Assembly: GCA_026874595.1 (NCBI GenBank)
Contig: CM049308.1
Span: 18,970,001 to 19,034,000, forward strand
Length of the DNA stretch: 64,000 bases
Direction: 5' to 3'
Source of the DNA: Sipunculus nudus
Lineage: Eukaryota; Annelida; Sipuncula; Golfingiida; Sipunculidae
The position numbers and the translations under genes were made by a program. The notes beneath the pieces were generated by a model. It was given only the letters and a program-made list of their open reading frames with translations. It made no database searches and had not been told where the DNA came from. Shown piece by piece: positions 35,243 through 46,861 of the stretch. The number at the start of each line of letters is the position of its first letter. The first letter of the stretch is position 1.

Positions 35243-36302
35243 TAATGCTACGGTCACAATGTGAAACTGCCGCCTGCCGATTTTTAGACATCGGCGGATT
35301 CTTAAAGTTACATACCGCCGGCCGAGTGGTCATAAATAACTGCCAGTAAAAGGCCGCCTGACGGGCTCCGGGCGGCCCAAGGCAGTGTCTAAGTTCGAGG
35401 GGGTGTGTGACGTCATCAGGGTGTTGGCCGGTGGCAGTTAGGCGACAGGCCGGCAGCCGTCAGATTTTACCTGCCACCTCCCGGTGACCTGGCGGACACC
35501 GGCCATTTACACCTGCCACCGGCCAACGATCGGGCGTTCTAATTGCCACCGGCCGGCGCCCGCCCGATAATCTGACGGCGGCAGTCTGGTTCCCGGTTGG
35601 ATATATAAACCTAGATTGCTCTCGTATCACTACAAAGTGAACCATCAACCATTTATTATCAACCATTTTCCATCAACCATTATTATCAACCATTTCCTTC
35701 CAACAAGATGCCCCCTAAAGGCAAGGGAAAGGACAAGGCGCCAGCCCCAAAGCGAGTATGTTGTATGGTGGATGGCCTCGGATTTAAATTCAGGGGTCCG
35801 GGAGTCTGCAATCGGCAGATCGCCGTCCTGCCACCTACCAACACCGACAGCCGCCTCCCAGCTGCCTTTCAATCTCCGCCCTGCCGCCGGCAGATATTTT
35901 GAAATCGTACGGTGGCATGTCGGAAGCATAACGGCAGTAGGCCGGATGCTAGAGAGTGGCAGTTAGATCCTACCGATCGCCGGCCGAAGTTTGAAGGACC
36001 TCGAGCCCCACGACCGAATAAAAATCGCGCTGCTGCCCGCCTGCCGCTTGATAGCCACCGCGCGACTTCGAAATGCGCCCGGCCGGCGACCTGACGACTG
36101 GCATAATTGGAAAAAATCGGCCGGTGGCAGACAAAATTTTAACTTTTTCTAAAAATTTCAGCGGCGTCCTAGCGGCGTCTAAAATGCCGACTGCCGCCTG
36201 CCGATTGTGCCTGCCACCGAGCTGCCACCTGACGAATTTTAGTGAAAACTGGCAGTTACCAAGCCGGCAGGCGGCATTTAGTGATTTGTGACCGTAGCAT
36301 TA
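35243..36302. mobile_element. ~1.06-kb GC-rich TIR element with TA target duplication
   Basis: ATGCTACGGTCACAA (35245-35259) and its exact inverse (36286-36300) bound the element, with TA on each side (35243-35244 and 36301-36302). Next to the ends, CTGCCGCCTGCCG and CGGCAGGCGGCA extend the inverted symmetry. The interior is dominated by CCGGC/GGCAG words. It stands out from the AT-rich host and sits inside or beside a LINE. Tc1/mariner-like or PIF/Harbinger-like insertion is possible; no transposase was seen. Confidence 0.75.
35708..35755 (+). CDS. Possible captured first exon inside the GC-rich element
   Basis: An ATG preceded by ATCAACCATT repeats opens a Lys/Pro-rich frame beginning MPPKGKGKDKAPAPKR. 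It is followed exactly by a splice-donor-like GTATGT (35756-35761). The composition resembles a nuclear basic N-terminus and differs from the surrounding GC words. It could be a captured host exon or a leftover of the transposon's own gene. No downstream exon was found, so this is tentative. Confidence 0.25.
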
Positions 36303-36359
36303 GGAAACCAATGCAACTCTCTACTTCAGGGGTGGTTGTCCGGGTTTTGGATGGAGTAC

Positions 36360-36720
36360 AAGTCAGAACTTACCTCCCAACTGTTAACCATCTCAGTGTC
36401 TTTACTGCCTTTGTGACAGTGACGGTTATTGACGGTAAACCCACCTCGCTGTAGCTGGCATGTAACGGTATACTCAATTACAGTGACGGTGAGCGACAGC
36501 TCTCCAGTGTGCGCATTGTCTTCGTAACGGTGACGGTTCATGACGGTAAACCCTCTTCTCTTTAGCTGCATGTCATAAGACAGCGTCGACTGTCACGGTG
36601 ACGGATTACGACACCCCAGCCAGCATCCATATTCCCTTTGTGATGGTGACAGTTTGCCACGGTGTAAACATATTTTTATAGCTGGCATGGGATGGCATAC
36701 TATGTCACAGTGACTTGAGA
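36360..36720. repeat. Tandem repeat of ~110 bp around GTGACGGTxxxxGACGGTAAAC
   Basis: About three imperfect units contain GTGACGGTTATTGACGGTAA or GTGACGGTTCATGACGGTAA followed by a TAGCTGCATGT-like word. It lies between LINE fragments. Confidence 0.65.
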
Positions 36721-36746
36721 TTTGAGCCAATGTCTAAAGTCACATC

Positions 36747-37380
36747 ACTGCTCCAGTTGGCACAGCATAATGCTACAGGTTAAGTAAACCTATTCCACGT
36801 GCGTTTGTTGTGTGATGGGAAAAAGGATTTCATCCAGATCCCAGACTTTGTCCTGGTTTGATTGGCTGGTACACATGTGACATCATGGACTGAGTTTTAA
36901 CAACAACTAAGATCTAGTAATGGATGTTGTATTTATTCTCTGCTGAAAATTTGGGACTGACAGAAACAGAAATACTATGCTTTCACTGAGATCAAGAATT
37001 TTTAGTCACAGGGATTTCCCAGTATGTGACGTCACTGCCGAGTTGACAGTGCTCATATATGTGCCAATAGTTTTTTAAGAAATCACACAACCTCATGTTT
37101 TTGTTGAAAAAATAGATAGAAAAAATGTTTTTCCTCCAGGAATTGGGCTTATTTTATGTAAAATCTATATTAATATTTTTTTCATAGGCAATTATGTTAT
37201 ATGATAATATAATGAGATTTGGAATACGTTTGCTTGACCTACAGGATAATGCTGCAGGTAATGCTGTTGCATAAATTACACATCAAGCCTGTGTTATACC
37301 GCCTGCATTGGTTGCCAGACAGGCAACAAATCACATTCCAGTTGATGGTAACCATACGTAAGACCTTCCATGGTCACACA
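36747..37380 (+). mobile_element. LINE ORF2 3' fragments
   Basis: Near 36750 a short frame reads LLQLAQHNATG, similar to the LQxxQNAAAR motif. Near 37245 LQDNAAGNAVA repeats that theme. 37270-37380 reads HIKPVLYRLHWLP, then ITFQLMVTIRKTFHG, matching the conserved HITPVLxxLHWLPVxxRIxFK region near the end of CR1/L2-like ORF2. The frame is shifted and broken. It probably belongs to the same decayed LINE as 35066-35240. Confidence 0.75.
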
Positions 37381-37419
37381 ACACTAACCTTCCTGAGACA
37401 CCTTTTTGCACTGTTTCTG

Positions 37420-37740
37420 TAGCCATGATAACATGACACTCAGGCCTTCAAAAATGCAGTGATAGGGGCCTGCAAGTCATGATGCAATTAAGTGATAACA
37501 GAACACCGATTCTAAGGGTCGGATCAAAATATTTGCTGTGTGGTAGTATTTGACATCAGAATATTATATAGTGGTGTCATAATTGCTTAATAATGAAGAA
37601 AAAATGTTGTTACACAAAATCATCTTCATTAATTACTTCCTATCTTCTCTATTTCACTGATTTTACACGAAGCTGTCAAGCCGTCATAACAGACGCAGAG
37701 ACAAACTTTCCGAGTAAAACCTAACTACATGCTGCATGAA
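37420..37740. repeat. Dispersed repeat, partner of 48240-48545
   Basis: It shares GCCATGAxAACATGACA, the ATGATAGGGGCCTG-like word, ATTTGCTGTGTGGTAGTATT and GAGACAAACTTTC with 48240-48545 in the same orientation. It separates two pieces of LINE 3' coding sequence, so it may be an insertion. Confidence 0.75.
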
Positions 37741-37946
37741 TAAACATAAATCAACCGTGAATGTATAATATTTATTATACTGCTACCTTAACATCTACAG
37801 TTAGTTAAAAAGTGACGTTTGTAGCTCATGATGCCGCTAACTGTTACTGTTTACCAACCTCGCAGCGCATTGCCCTTTTTTTTTAGGAAACTTGAGATCC
37901 AAACTTTGTCCAAAACAAATAAGATGACAGACTAATACAAGTACTT

Positions 37947-38055
37947 AGTGCCAAACTATGGAATTAAATTTCACCTGACCGATCCCCGATGTCGCAAGCT
38001 ACATTTATGCAAGATCACCTTAAGACCCTTTTGTTTAAACATGCGTTTTGTTAAT
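37947..38055 (+). mobile_element. LINE ORF2 C-terminal fragment
   Basis: It reads AKLWN, a stop where Ser is usual, then ATFMQDHLKTLLFKHAF. This matches the final LWNSLP...TFKxxLKTxLF motif of CR1/L2-like elements. It closes the broken LINE begun at ~35066. Confidence 0.75.
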
Positions 38056-38059
38056 TTTA

Positions 38060-39036
38060 AAATTGGCCACCATTACATGAACTATGCGACATACGTATTT
38101 ATTTATTTTAGATGTAACTTCTGATTTTTTTTAATATGTTCATGCGCATAGAAATGCATGTACTTAAAGCTGCCCATTCACCTACCCTTTGAAAAAGAAT
38201 TTATGTGATTTCTAAAGATTCCTCTGTGTATATATTAATGATCTAAGGGTAATTTTGGTTGTGAAAATTCTTATAACGCCTCCTTCAAAGATGAATGAAT
38301 TTGTTTATAAACAACGTGTTTGTAAATACAGCAATGTTGACAAACTGAAAAACATGTAACCAAAGGTGGTAGGTTGCATATATGCGGAGGTAGATAGGTC
38401 ACTTGTTATAAAACGCCATTCGCAAAGCGCTGGCTTATTTGACTTGGCACCAGATGCCCTTGTTGATTTTTTTTTTATTTTGGCGGGCCCCCACATATTA
38501 CAAACACGTTTAATATAAACAAAACAGGCAGCTTGTGTGCGATGACAGATCACAGCCATTTAGGTTAAACTTCTTGAGGACACATGCATTGCCCGTTGAG
38601 CACAGGAAGTTAAAATTACATGCTGGCAGGTCATCTGTGGAAATTAAACACAAAAATAGGTCTCTGTGACCTAGATCCTCTGATGATGAAAACACAGGTT
38701 TCAGCACCTCTAAAGATAAGACTCTTAACAGTTATATATACGGAAAGGGCCAGGTTTCTCAGTTAATTCTGTTTTTATGGAGTTTTACTTCTATATATTA
38801 AATAATAACCTTTTTCATGTTTTAGCATTCTTCAAATCGTACAGCTGTTTGACACAAAGTTCCAGTCACATCAAGACATGAATTTTATCAAGAGACTGAA
38901 TAGAGAGGGCGCAAAGAACTAAGCATTTCAGTTGCTCATGAGTCTGACCTACAGCAAGGCATAAACACCAAGCATTAGCCAGAGGGAGTTCTTGTCCTGT
39001 ACCAATCATGTAGTCAAGTCAGCACCATCCGAGTCC
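38060..39036. other. Intergenic DNA, no gene seen
   Basis: AT-rich, with no domain-bearing frame or recognisable RNA. Confidence 0.5.
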
Positions 39037-39560
39037 GAGAACCAGTCCGAGGCCAGACCACTCGAGAACCAGTCCCAGTCCAGACCACTCGAGTACAAGT
39101 CCGAGCCCAGGCCACTCGAGTACAAGTCCGAGTCAAGGCAACTCGAGTACAAGTCCCAGTCCAGGCCACTCGAGTACAAGTCCCAGTCCAGGCCACTCGA
39201 GTACAAGTCCAAGTCCAGGCCACTCGAGTACAAGTCCCAGTCCAGGCCACTCGAGTACAAGTCCGAATCCAGGTCACTCGAGTACAAGTCAGAGTCCAGG
39301 CAACTCGAGTACAAGTCCGAGTCCAGGCCACTCGAGTACAAGTCCCCGTCCAGACCGCTCGAGTACAAGTCCGAGTCCAGGCCACTCGAGTACAAGTCCG
39401 AGTCCAGGCCACTCGAGTACAAGTCCGAGTCCAGACCACTCGAGTACAAGTCCCAGTCCAGGCCACTCGAGTACAAGTCCGAGTCCAGACCACTCGAGTA
39501 CAAGTCCCAGTCCAGACCACTCGAGTACAAGTCCACCTCCTTCGAGTCCGAGTCATTTGG
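39037..39560. repeat. 27-bp minisatellite, 18 full units, grown from the GACTCG-type element
   Basis: The unit is CACTCGAGTACAAGTCC-GAGTCCAGGC with few substitutions. Because 27 is a multiple of 3 and the unit lacks stops, several frames stay open on both strands (for example a nine-residue LEYKSESRP repeat in one frame). None has upstream coding context, and the plus-strand frame has no ATG. The GAGTCC-CTCGAG words are the inverse of those in the dispersed elements at 24515, 42765 and 57525, so I read this as repeat expansion, not a gene. Confidence 0.85.
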
Positions 39561-40940
39561 AACCGGTGCCAAAGTCCGAGTCCGGGTTCAATACAAATAT
39601 CCTTATATTAAAAAAGCAATTTAAATGGAAATTTTAGATTATCATGTACAGTTTTAACTTAGTTCACACAAGCTTTTACTGCAATGGTTAATTACATTCT
39701 TAACTCGCGATGCTGAGCAAAGCATGGTATATGTAGTGTTATTATTTTGTAATATTCTGTTAGTAGTAAGCACATGTCTTCATATATATGACAGAGATTT
39801 TTTTCTATTGGACTCGAGATATTATACCGAGTCTATCTCGAGCCCGAGTCCATCTTACCTCTGATTCCGAGTATACAAGTCCGATTCCAGGAACCTCGAG
39901 TCCAAGTCTGAGTCGAAGCCCTTATAAAAGTGGATTCCAGACTCGAGACCTACAACACTGTCCTGCACCATGTATGACAGTAACTTGTGTAGGGAATGCC
40001 AACTCGTGACATGACAACGTCAAGGGGAGTTCATACTTTACATGCTGCATGCTTACAGGAAAATTTCCTTGAAGCCCAAAATTAAGTCACTGTGACATTA
40101 TTTATGTGCCATGGTCTCCAGTAACATTTCTTCAGCTGAGGGTCATGACCCATGGGCCAGCTTTAGCATAGCTTTAGCTGATTCATTTCTGCGCTGAAAC
40201 TGTTAGGTATCTGTTCAATTTTTTTGTTCGTAGGTCACATACATCCGTCGAGGGAAACCTCGCCCACCGGATCCGCCCTAGTATCCGGACTCGGACCGAT
40301 ATTGAATTCATTCATACATGGGATCTTTCCTGATCAATGTCATACCGTCCACTTTGATTCATTGAAACTGGATGGGTAATTTTGCTTATTCCTATTCACA
40401 GACAAACATACACCTGTGGAAACATCCCTTTGGTGGAGGTAAAAGAATTTAGTTGGCTATATCCCCTTGAATAACTGAAAAATCAGATGTCATATACCAC
40501 AGAGTAGAAAATAATCTCACCGTATGTTAACTAGTCCAGTTCCAGCAGTGTTGGTAATATGAAGACGAACGTAAACGGTATTAAAACTATGGCCGCGTGA
40601 TATAATCGATACCACAGTAAATTGCGATACGGCGAATCGCATATTGCGTATTGCGATATCGTTACCATATATCGATATTTTGCAAAATGTGATTTAAACT
40701 ATATTTATTTTTGTAAATATAAGGTTTTTTTGCGACAAAATTAGACAAAAGAGGGGCGGGGGGGGGGGGTCCAACCTAGGAGGACCAATGACAAAGCCGA
40801 AAGAAGATAGCCAAGTCCGGAATGGGGGGGGGGATCCAGTTCGCTAAAATTAGTCTTGAACCCTTAAATTAGGGGGGAGGGATCCAGGCCGCTAAAATTG
40901 GTCTTGAACCCTTAAAAAAGATTGCGACGGCTAAAAAAGG
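39560..40940. other. Repeat mosaic
   Basis: 39800-39960 holds more CTCGAGTCCGAGTC words. 40060-40155 ends in CAGCTGAGGGTCATGACCCATGGG, the tail of the AGCTCAGCTGA-type repeat. 40243-40445 resembles the 9520-9965 element. 40756-40900 holds G-runs with repeated GATCCAG-CGCTAAAATTxGTCTTG units. Confidence 0.5.
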
Positions 40941-41055
40941 GGGTTCGAATCTCAGCTGAGGCGGTGAGATTTTTCACGGTCGGCCCCCACCCAGGGTGAA
41001 CTCTGCAGGCTTGATAGGAAGGCCGTGCCCAACGGCCGTGCCACTTACAAACCAC
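40941..41055 (+). mobile_element. Partial SINE, same family as 31676-32010
   Basis: It starts at the B box (GGTTCGAATCTCAG) and keeps GGCGGTGAGAT, CACGGTCGGCC and GGCCGTGCCCAACGG. It lacks the A-box half, and the 5' part is replaced by the G-rich repeat. Confidence 0.75.
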
Positions 41056-41280
41056 TTATATATAAATAATTTGCAAGTGAAAAACACGGGGAAGATTGAG
41101 AAGAAACGTAAATATGGAATCGAAAGTCATAAAATTCATATTATGATTTTCCAACTGAAATGGTATTATGTCTAATGGTATATGACCATCATAAATGAAA
41201 ATCAAACAATTGACAGAAGAATACAACGCGTAAAAATGTTTATTCTCTGATAAAAATAATAATTGTGGAGGCCTATAAAG

Positions 41281-41313
41281 CCCCCCCCCCCCCCCCCCCC
41301 CGATCCGCCACTG
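41281..41313. mobile_element. Poly-C tract next to an inverse hAT-like end
   Basis: About 21 C followed by GATCCGCCACTG, the inverse of the CAGTGGCGGAT end at 34038. Whether the two belong to one element is unknown. Confidence 0.35.
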
Positions 41314-41319
41314 ACATTT

Positions 41320-42215
41320 TACATAATGAATGTACAACATAACATATAATGATTATGTAATAATATGTAACCAAAATAACATACTTATTTCCTGTTAATT
41401 GATATAATAAAGATATCCCGATACGCCAGCACATATCACAAAATATTCCATATATATAATAACAATATATTATTGCAGGCAATACCCAGCCCTAATTAAA
41501 CATATCCAAGAGAAAATAAAAACAAGCAAATTCGTGGAATTTATGTCCTCTGCTTCCGTCTCTTGTTGTCCTTCATGGAAGTGTACAAAGGATTAGCCTA
41601 CTTGAAAACCTGAAATAAACAACATTAGGCTGTTTTGTGTGGTTTTGTGTATTTTTTTTTAATGGGACCTATTCGCATACCAGGTATAGTAAATATAAAT
41701 AAAGTGTATATTCCTAAAGATATTATATGGTATATGTCAATATTTCGTCATACAAAAATAAGTTTTTTCTCCTGTACGTAAGTTGAAAAAAAGTTCGCAC
41801 CAGGCGTGATCAGTACGTGGCGCAAAACATAAACATAGTGTACACTAGTTCCACCGGGTGGCTGTTCAGCGCAACTTCACAAATTAAGATTTTTTTGAGT
41901 TTCCAGTCGGTGTTTATTTCGTGTTTCTTTTTAGTTTCTTCTCCTTGTTTTGGTAATTGACGCGCGTGTGTAAGATCAGACCTTTAATCACATGTACACA
42001 GTCTTGTTATGGTAAACAGACACACGTGGACTGTGTTTAACCCACACGCAGAACCAAAACAATGTTTTAAACAGGTAAACTTGAGATAATAAGCATATTT
42101 GCCCGGTAACTTTTGCTGGAAAACTTTTATATCCAGCCAAAATTAGCTAACAACGTCAGATGATACAAATATTATTTCCAATGAATATATATGAACCTTT
42201 ATATATAAGGAAACC

Positions 42216-42299
<84 letters not shown>

Positions 42300-42760
42300 G
42301 TAGGGCTATAGACGTAGGCCTATAACAATATTTTGGTAAAACTCACTCATATATTTATATTCAAGTTTTATTATGCATAATTTTTGTTGTGTATATGTGG
42401 GTGTTTTATATTTGTTAGTCGATTATATTTGTATCCTTGTTTCAAGCTGATATTTTTTGTCGTATATGTTAATTGTTAGGTCTATATATGTATATTGTTT
42501 TTCATAACCATGCAGTAAAAAATAATTAACAAAAATAAACGCTGCATGCATGCATGGCTCCATAAATTGGTCCAAGAGGCTGTAAAACTTTAAATTTACA
42601 TTTGACGTGGAATCAAACCAGATAAAAAATGTTTGTTCCCTATTTTTTATAATAATAATAATTATTATTACTTATAATAATAATGATAATGATAATGTTA
42701 TTAATACATGTATGTTCCGAATGATATATACAAGCTATACATGCGAGCTCCAATGATGGA
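41320..42760. other. AT-rich DNA with a (TC)n(TA)n microsatellite
   Basis: The microsatellite spans about 42213-42295. 42005-42170 is related to 7150-7310. No gene was recognised. Confidence 0.5.
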
Positions 42761-42764
42761 GATC

Positions 42765-43245
42765 TCGAGTCGATTTTTAGTGGCTTTGATTCGGACTTGG
42801 ACTCGACGGTCCTGTGCTCGGTCAGAACTCGAGATATCAGGACGAGTCCATCTCAAGTGCAGTAGAAGGAAGGTTCTGTCACAGTATTATTAAGTCATTT
42901 ATATTAATGTGAAAAATATTAAAAAAGACTATTGGTCTATATACAAAATGTAGGCTGTCAAGCATTAGCTCTGCACCAGAAGCTAAATTTAGGCTTAATT
43001 AACCGTGCAAGTATAAGACATGTGTAAACAAACATAAATATGCTGATAGTAATTTCAAATTTTCATTCATAATTTCTTTTAATTACGGAAATTCTATCGG
43101 ACTCGGGTTCCATATAGGCCCCCTATGACTCGGACTCGAAGCAGGTGGACGTGCATGAACTCGAAACTCAAAGGACTTAGGCCCGAGTAGCCTGCACTCG
43201 GACTTGCACTCGGACTTGAATGGTGTGGACCCGACTACATACTGT
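42765..43245. repeat. Dispersed GGACTCG-type element, copy B
   Basis: It aligns with 24515-25015 at both ends and in the middle: TTCGGACTTGGACTCGACGG and ATCAGGACGAGTCCATCTC at the left, AGAAGCTAAAT in the centre, GGTGTGGACCCGACTACAT at the right. Confidence 0.65.
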
Positions 43246-43340
43246 GGTTGCCTTTTTATTCGCGAGGGTTTTATTTTCGCGATATTCGCGAATGGGATAT
43301 AATCGCGAATATGAAACCCTCGGGAATAAGCTGCCCTTTT
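43245..43340. repeat. CGCGAA-type palindromic repeat
   Basis: TTCGCGAGGGTTTTATTTTCGCG, then TATTCGCGAATG, then CGCGAATATGAAACCCTCG forms an inverted structure. It matches 23665-23780 in inverse orientation. Confidence 0.6.
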
Positions 43341-43894
43341 ATCGAGGATAAACAAGAGGATATCATATGATGCATCTGCAGATTCTGCACAAATGAATTA
43401 GTTATCACACCTCTGAAAACATGGTTTGTAAATTTATCAGCAACATAATCTGCATGTGGATGGTATCGCAACCTTCTCATGCAAACACTTAGGCTAATGA
43501 TAATTGTCAAAACATCGATTATAAGAGAGGTTACAATACAATGACTATAACGATAATGAGCGAGGTATTTTGGGATTTGATTTTATACCGGCCTGGGCGG
43601 ATCCAGGATTGTGGAAAGGGTAGGGTCTCATCCGGGGAGACTCATAAGAAAACCTTCAAAATGATATCCTGGTCCAGAAAGGGAGGGGTCCATGCAGTCT
43701 ATCAGAAATATTGGTTTGAAACACTGAAAACAAGGCCTACAGGCCTGATGCGAACCTGTGCATTGGGAAATACACCAGGTATAATACTTCAATGCTGGAC
43801 CATTACTTTTCATGTATATGAGCAATGCAAGTACTAGACATTTTGAATAAGAAACAATTACACAAACATCACTGCTGAAATTCTGGCATGGGTG

Positions 43895-44265
43895 CACACA
43901 ACACAAAAACGATTGTAGCTGGCACCACCAGTCTTGTATACTTCGAAGCTATCAGAGATATACACATATGCCAATTTTCAGACTGATATATCAAGCCCCT
44001 CCTGAGAAATAAGCAGGGACACACATTGTGCAAAAATTATTGTAGGTGGCACCACCAGTCTTGTATACGACAAAGCTATTCGATATATATAAATATGCCC
44101 AATTTCAGGCTGATATATCAAATTCCTCTGTAGAAAATAAGCAGGCACATACACTGTGCAAAAGTCAATGTACATGGCACCACCTGTCTTGTAAATGAGA
44201 ATACCTTCAAAGATGCATAGACAGGTCAAAGTATCAGCCAAATACATCAAACTTCCCCAGAGTTT
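43895..44265. repeat. Three-unit tandem array, period ~120 bp
   Basis: Each unit has a CACxxTGTGCAAAA-like start, TGGCACCACCxGTCTTGTA and, in two units, CAGxCTGATATATCAA. The centre is a degenerate GGTGGCGCCACC relative. Confidence 0.7.
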
Positions 44266-44289
44266 GATGCACTGGGCTGACAAGGCTTA

Positions 44290-44690
44290 GGTAAGTAGGG
44301 CAGTTGCCCCCGAGTGACCTGTGACAAATTGCTGCCTCAAGCTACTGCACTGAGTGAACTCTTGACCTGCACCTGGTTAGACTGAGTGAACTTTTGACTG
44401 CACCTGGCTGCACTGAGTGAACTTATGACCTGTTGCATAATCTGACACAGTTGGCAGTCTGCCAAAGCTATAAATAGATTCAGGCTGAACTTTGGTGCCA
44501 AATATGATGCAGTGAGCAGTCTGCCAAAGCTATAAATAGAATGCAGCTACTGCACTGAGTGAACTCTTGACCTATACCTGGCTGCACTTCTTCCAATCCT
44601 GGCACTGTGCCAAAACTATTTATAGAGCTGACATCATCTTGGCTAATGGCCAACATCAAGGCACTGGCAATCTGCCAATGGTAAACCAAG
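44290..44690. repeat. Short imperfect repeats (CTGCACTGAGTGAACT; CAATCTGCCAAAGCTATAAATAGA)
   Basis: The TGCACTGAGTGAACT word occurs four times or more, and GCAGTCTGCCAAAGCTATAAATAGA at least twice. Minus-strand frames here are repeat-derived. Confidence 0.6.
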
Positions 44691-45119
44691 TGCTGCCATC
44701 TGAACACAAAAGTGGTCCCTACTTGAAATAACTTTGAAATTTATTTTCCCAATATAAAATGCTTTTCAGCTGACTTTTTATAAAAAAGAAATCAGGAATA
44801 TATGTAAAATTATTACGGATGCATACTGAATGCAAAATTAAAATACAGATTTATCTCATTGATGGCAAATTCTTGAATTAAGTTGAGTAGTGATACCAAT
44901 AATTTATAATCCACGTACAGTTGTCTTTATATAGCCACAGAGAGCTGAATATCCATGATTGTAACATTGCCTGGTATGATGAATAACATAAATCATAAAT
45001 CTAATTTTTTTAAAAGCTTTTTAAAATAACTTTCTTGTCAATTTAAACCAAAGATAACCTGAAATCGAAATGTCTAGTGGCATGATGTAATACATACTGA
45101 TAAACTGGTGCCAGGCTAG

Positions 45120-45990
45120 ATGTAACAGCATCACACAGCCAACATATATGGTAAAATGACTCAATTCAATCTCCATAATTCAGCCAAAAATCATTCATCT
45201 GGAAACATTAATGACAATTATTATAAGAATTATTGTAGGAATTATTCTTGTTAAATATTTAACAAACTGGCTTCAGTGGCATCAGTCGAAAAATCTTTCG
45301 CAGGTTTATATCTCATATAGGACGATAAAGCAAACTGGCTAAGTTCAGCTTCCCGTAACTCAGCCAAAAAGCACTGAACCAAAACCATTTGAACAAACTT
45401 GAATTATCAACATCTGAGGATAATTAATGTGTGAGATTTAAGAATTTGGCCCAGTGGTTTTTGAGAAGATGTTTGTAGCAACTGAGCTAAAATGGGCTGT
45501 TATGGCATATGACTAAATTCAGCTTCCCATAACTTAGCAAAAGTCACTGAAAAGAGACCATTTGAACAAACTTCAGAAAGTACTACCCTAGGATCATTTC
45601 TGTGCGATATTAAACATTTTGGCCATATGGTTTCAGAGAAGAAGTTTCTTGTAGCCCTCAGTGTGATACAGGCACTGATGAGCCTGTACAAAAAAAGGCC
45701 GAAGCAGGTGGCGCCACCAATACCTCAATTTCAGATATGACCTATGTGACCAACATTGGCATCAAATTAAGTGATGATAGCTACAGCCGTTTCTGAGATT
45801 GTAATTTTAATATGCTTTTTTGCACAGTTGACAAAGTTCAACTTCCTGTATCTCGGCCAAAAATCTCCGAACTGGAACCATTCGAACAAACTTGAGAAAG
45901 ATTGTTCCAGGGATCATTTCTGTGAAATATTGGACAATTTGGCTGGACAGTTTCGGAGCAGAAGATTTTTAAAGCTTTTTTAGCTTTTTC
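45120..45990. repeat. Four-unit array, period ~170 bp (CAGCTTCCxxTAACTCAGC)
   Basis: Units near 45340, 45515 and 45830, plus a weaker one near 45160, share AACTTCCxGTAACTCxGCCAAAA, CCATTTGAACAAACTT, GGATxATTxxTGTG and TTTCxGAGAAGAAG. A GGTGGCGCCACC palindrome sits at ~45703. Confidence 0.65.
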
Positions 45991-46099
45991 CCTATAAAAT
46001 CTAAGAAAATGGAGTTAGAAAAAAAATTAACAAAATCCGATATAGTTTATTTGGATGACTGATTATTTGCAAAAAAATTTGGTGATGCTAGATCCTGCC

Positions 46100-46185
46100 G
46101 TTTTTGAGATAGCTATGGTTAACGTACAGACGACGCACGACAGACGACGGACGACGCCGCACCATCGCATAAGCTCACAGGTTCG
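46100..46185. repeat. ACGACG-rich dispersed repeat end
   Basis: CAGACGACGCACGACAGACG, then GCACCATCGCATAAGCTCACAG is a typical end of invertebrate dispersed repeats. It is distinct from the neighbouring array. Confidence 0.5.
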
Positions 46186-46677
46186 CTAAAAAGTTGTTAC
46201 GGCTCATATAAGATTGGGTTCGGACCTACAAGACTCGCCCCCCACCCCCTCGCCCCCTCTGGGTCCACCACTATTATACTATAGATGCAGTTTCACCAAC
46301 AGAAGGTCATGAAGACCCACATGTCTCCAGCGCGGCCAATAAACACACTGATGAACTGTTGTGTGGACGCTACCCTGTCAACTTTGAACTTGCACTCGCC
46401 CGCGCACGCTGAGCTCTGTATTCAAACTGAGGCTATAGAGCGAAGAAAACATTTCTGCTTGCTGCGTCATTTAATTGCCGGGTATTCCAGTCATGAGTAA
46501 CGGCATAATAGCACAAGGTTTTGCTTGACTGCACTGACCAGAGATGAAAAATTTCCTTTCCCGCTACTGTGAGGCTAAATCTCAAAAACCACATCCTTTC
46601 GTCACGTCATTGGTTGCCAATGACATCACAGGCACCTGGTACTATTTTTAGTATCACATACGGGGGTTGCCCTAGTC

Positions 46678-46711
46678 TGCGCATGCGTATTTGATCTTAA
46701 GTCGCCATGTT
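46678..46711 (+). promoter_or_regulatory. TATA-less promoter with NRF1- and YY1-like sites
   Basis: TGCGCATGCGTA (46678-46689) is one base from the NRF1 palindrome. GCCATGTT (46704-46711) fits the YY1 core. The pair is a classical layout of housekeeping gene starts and lies upstream of a good splice donor at 46862. It is the best candidate start for the phosphatase gene whose first coding exon is at 63920. No transcript evidence is visible. Confidence 0.4.
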
Positions 46712-46861
46712 CTTTCAGTTCATGGATTAACAGAACTGAAACATTATCTTTCGGAAGGGTTTTCATCCCTTATATCCTTCTTCTAATGGATTTGCACCCA
46801 TGAAATCCACCATCAGCCCGCTGAAGTGACTGTCATTGAAGGATAGCAGACGACAGATTAG
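46712..46861 (+). other. Candidate 5' untranslated exon of the PPM1-like gene
   Basis: From the YY1-like site to a donor ATTAG|GTAATT at 46862. The stretch has short frames only, as expected for a leader. The link to the exon at 63900 is inferred from the donor, orientation and promoter; the exon start is a guess. Confidence 0.3.

Noticed and set aside
35460-35966. Frames of 70-116 codons inside the GC-rich TIR element
   Set aside because: Composition-driven (CCG/GGC words); only the short MPPKGKGK start with a donor site was kept, as tentative.
39037-39560. CRISPR-like array (regular 27-bp repeats)
   Set aside because: Units are head-to-tail with no unique spacers, and the organism is an animal; it is a minisatellite.
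43895-44707. 75-101-codon minus-strand frames
   Set aside because: They cross tandem repeat units and repeat their own sequence; no protein motif.
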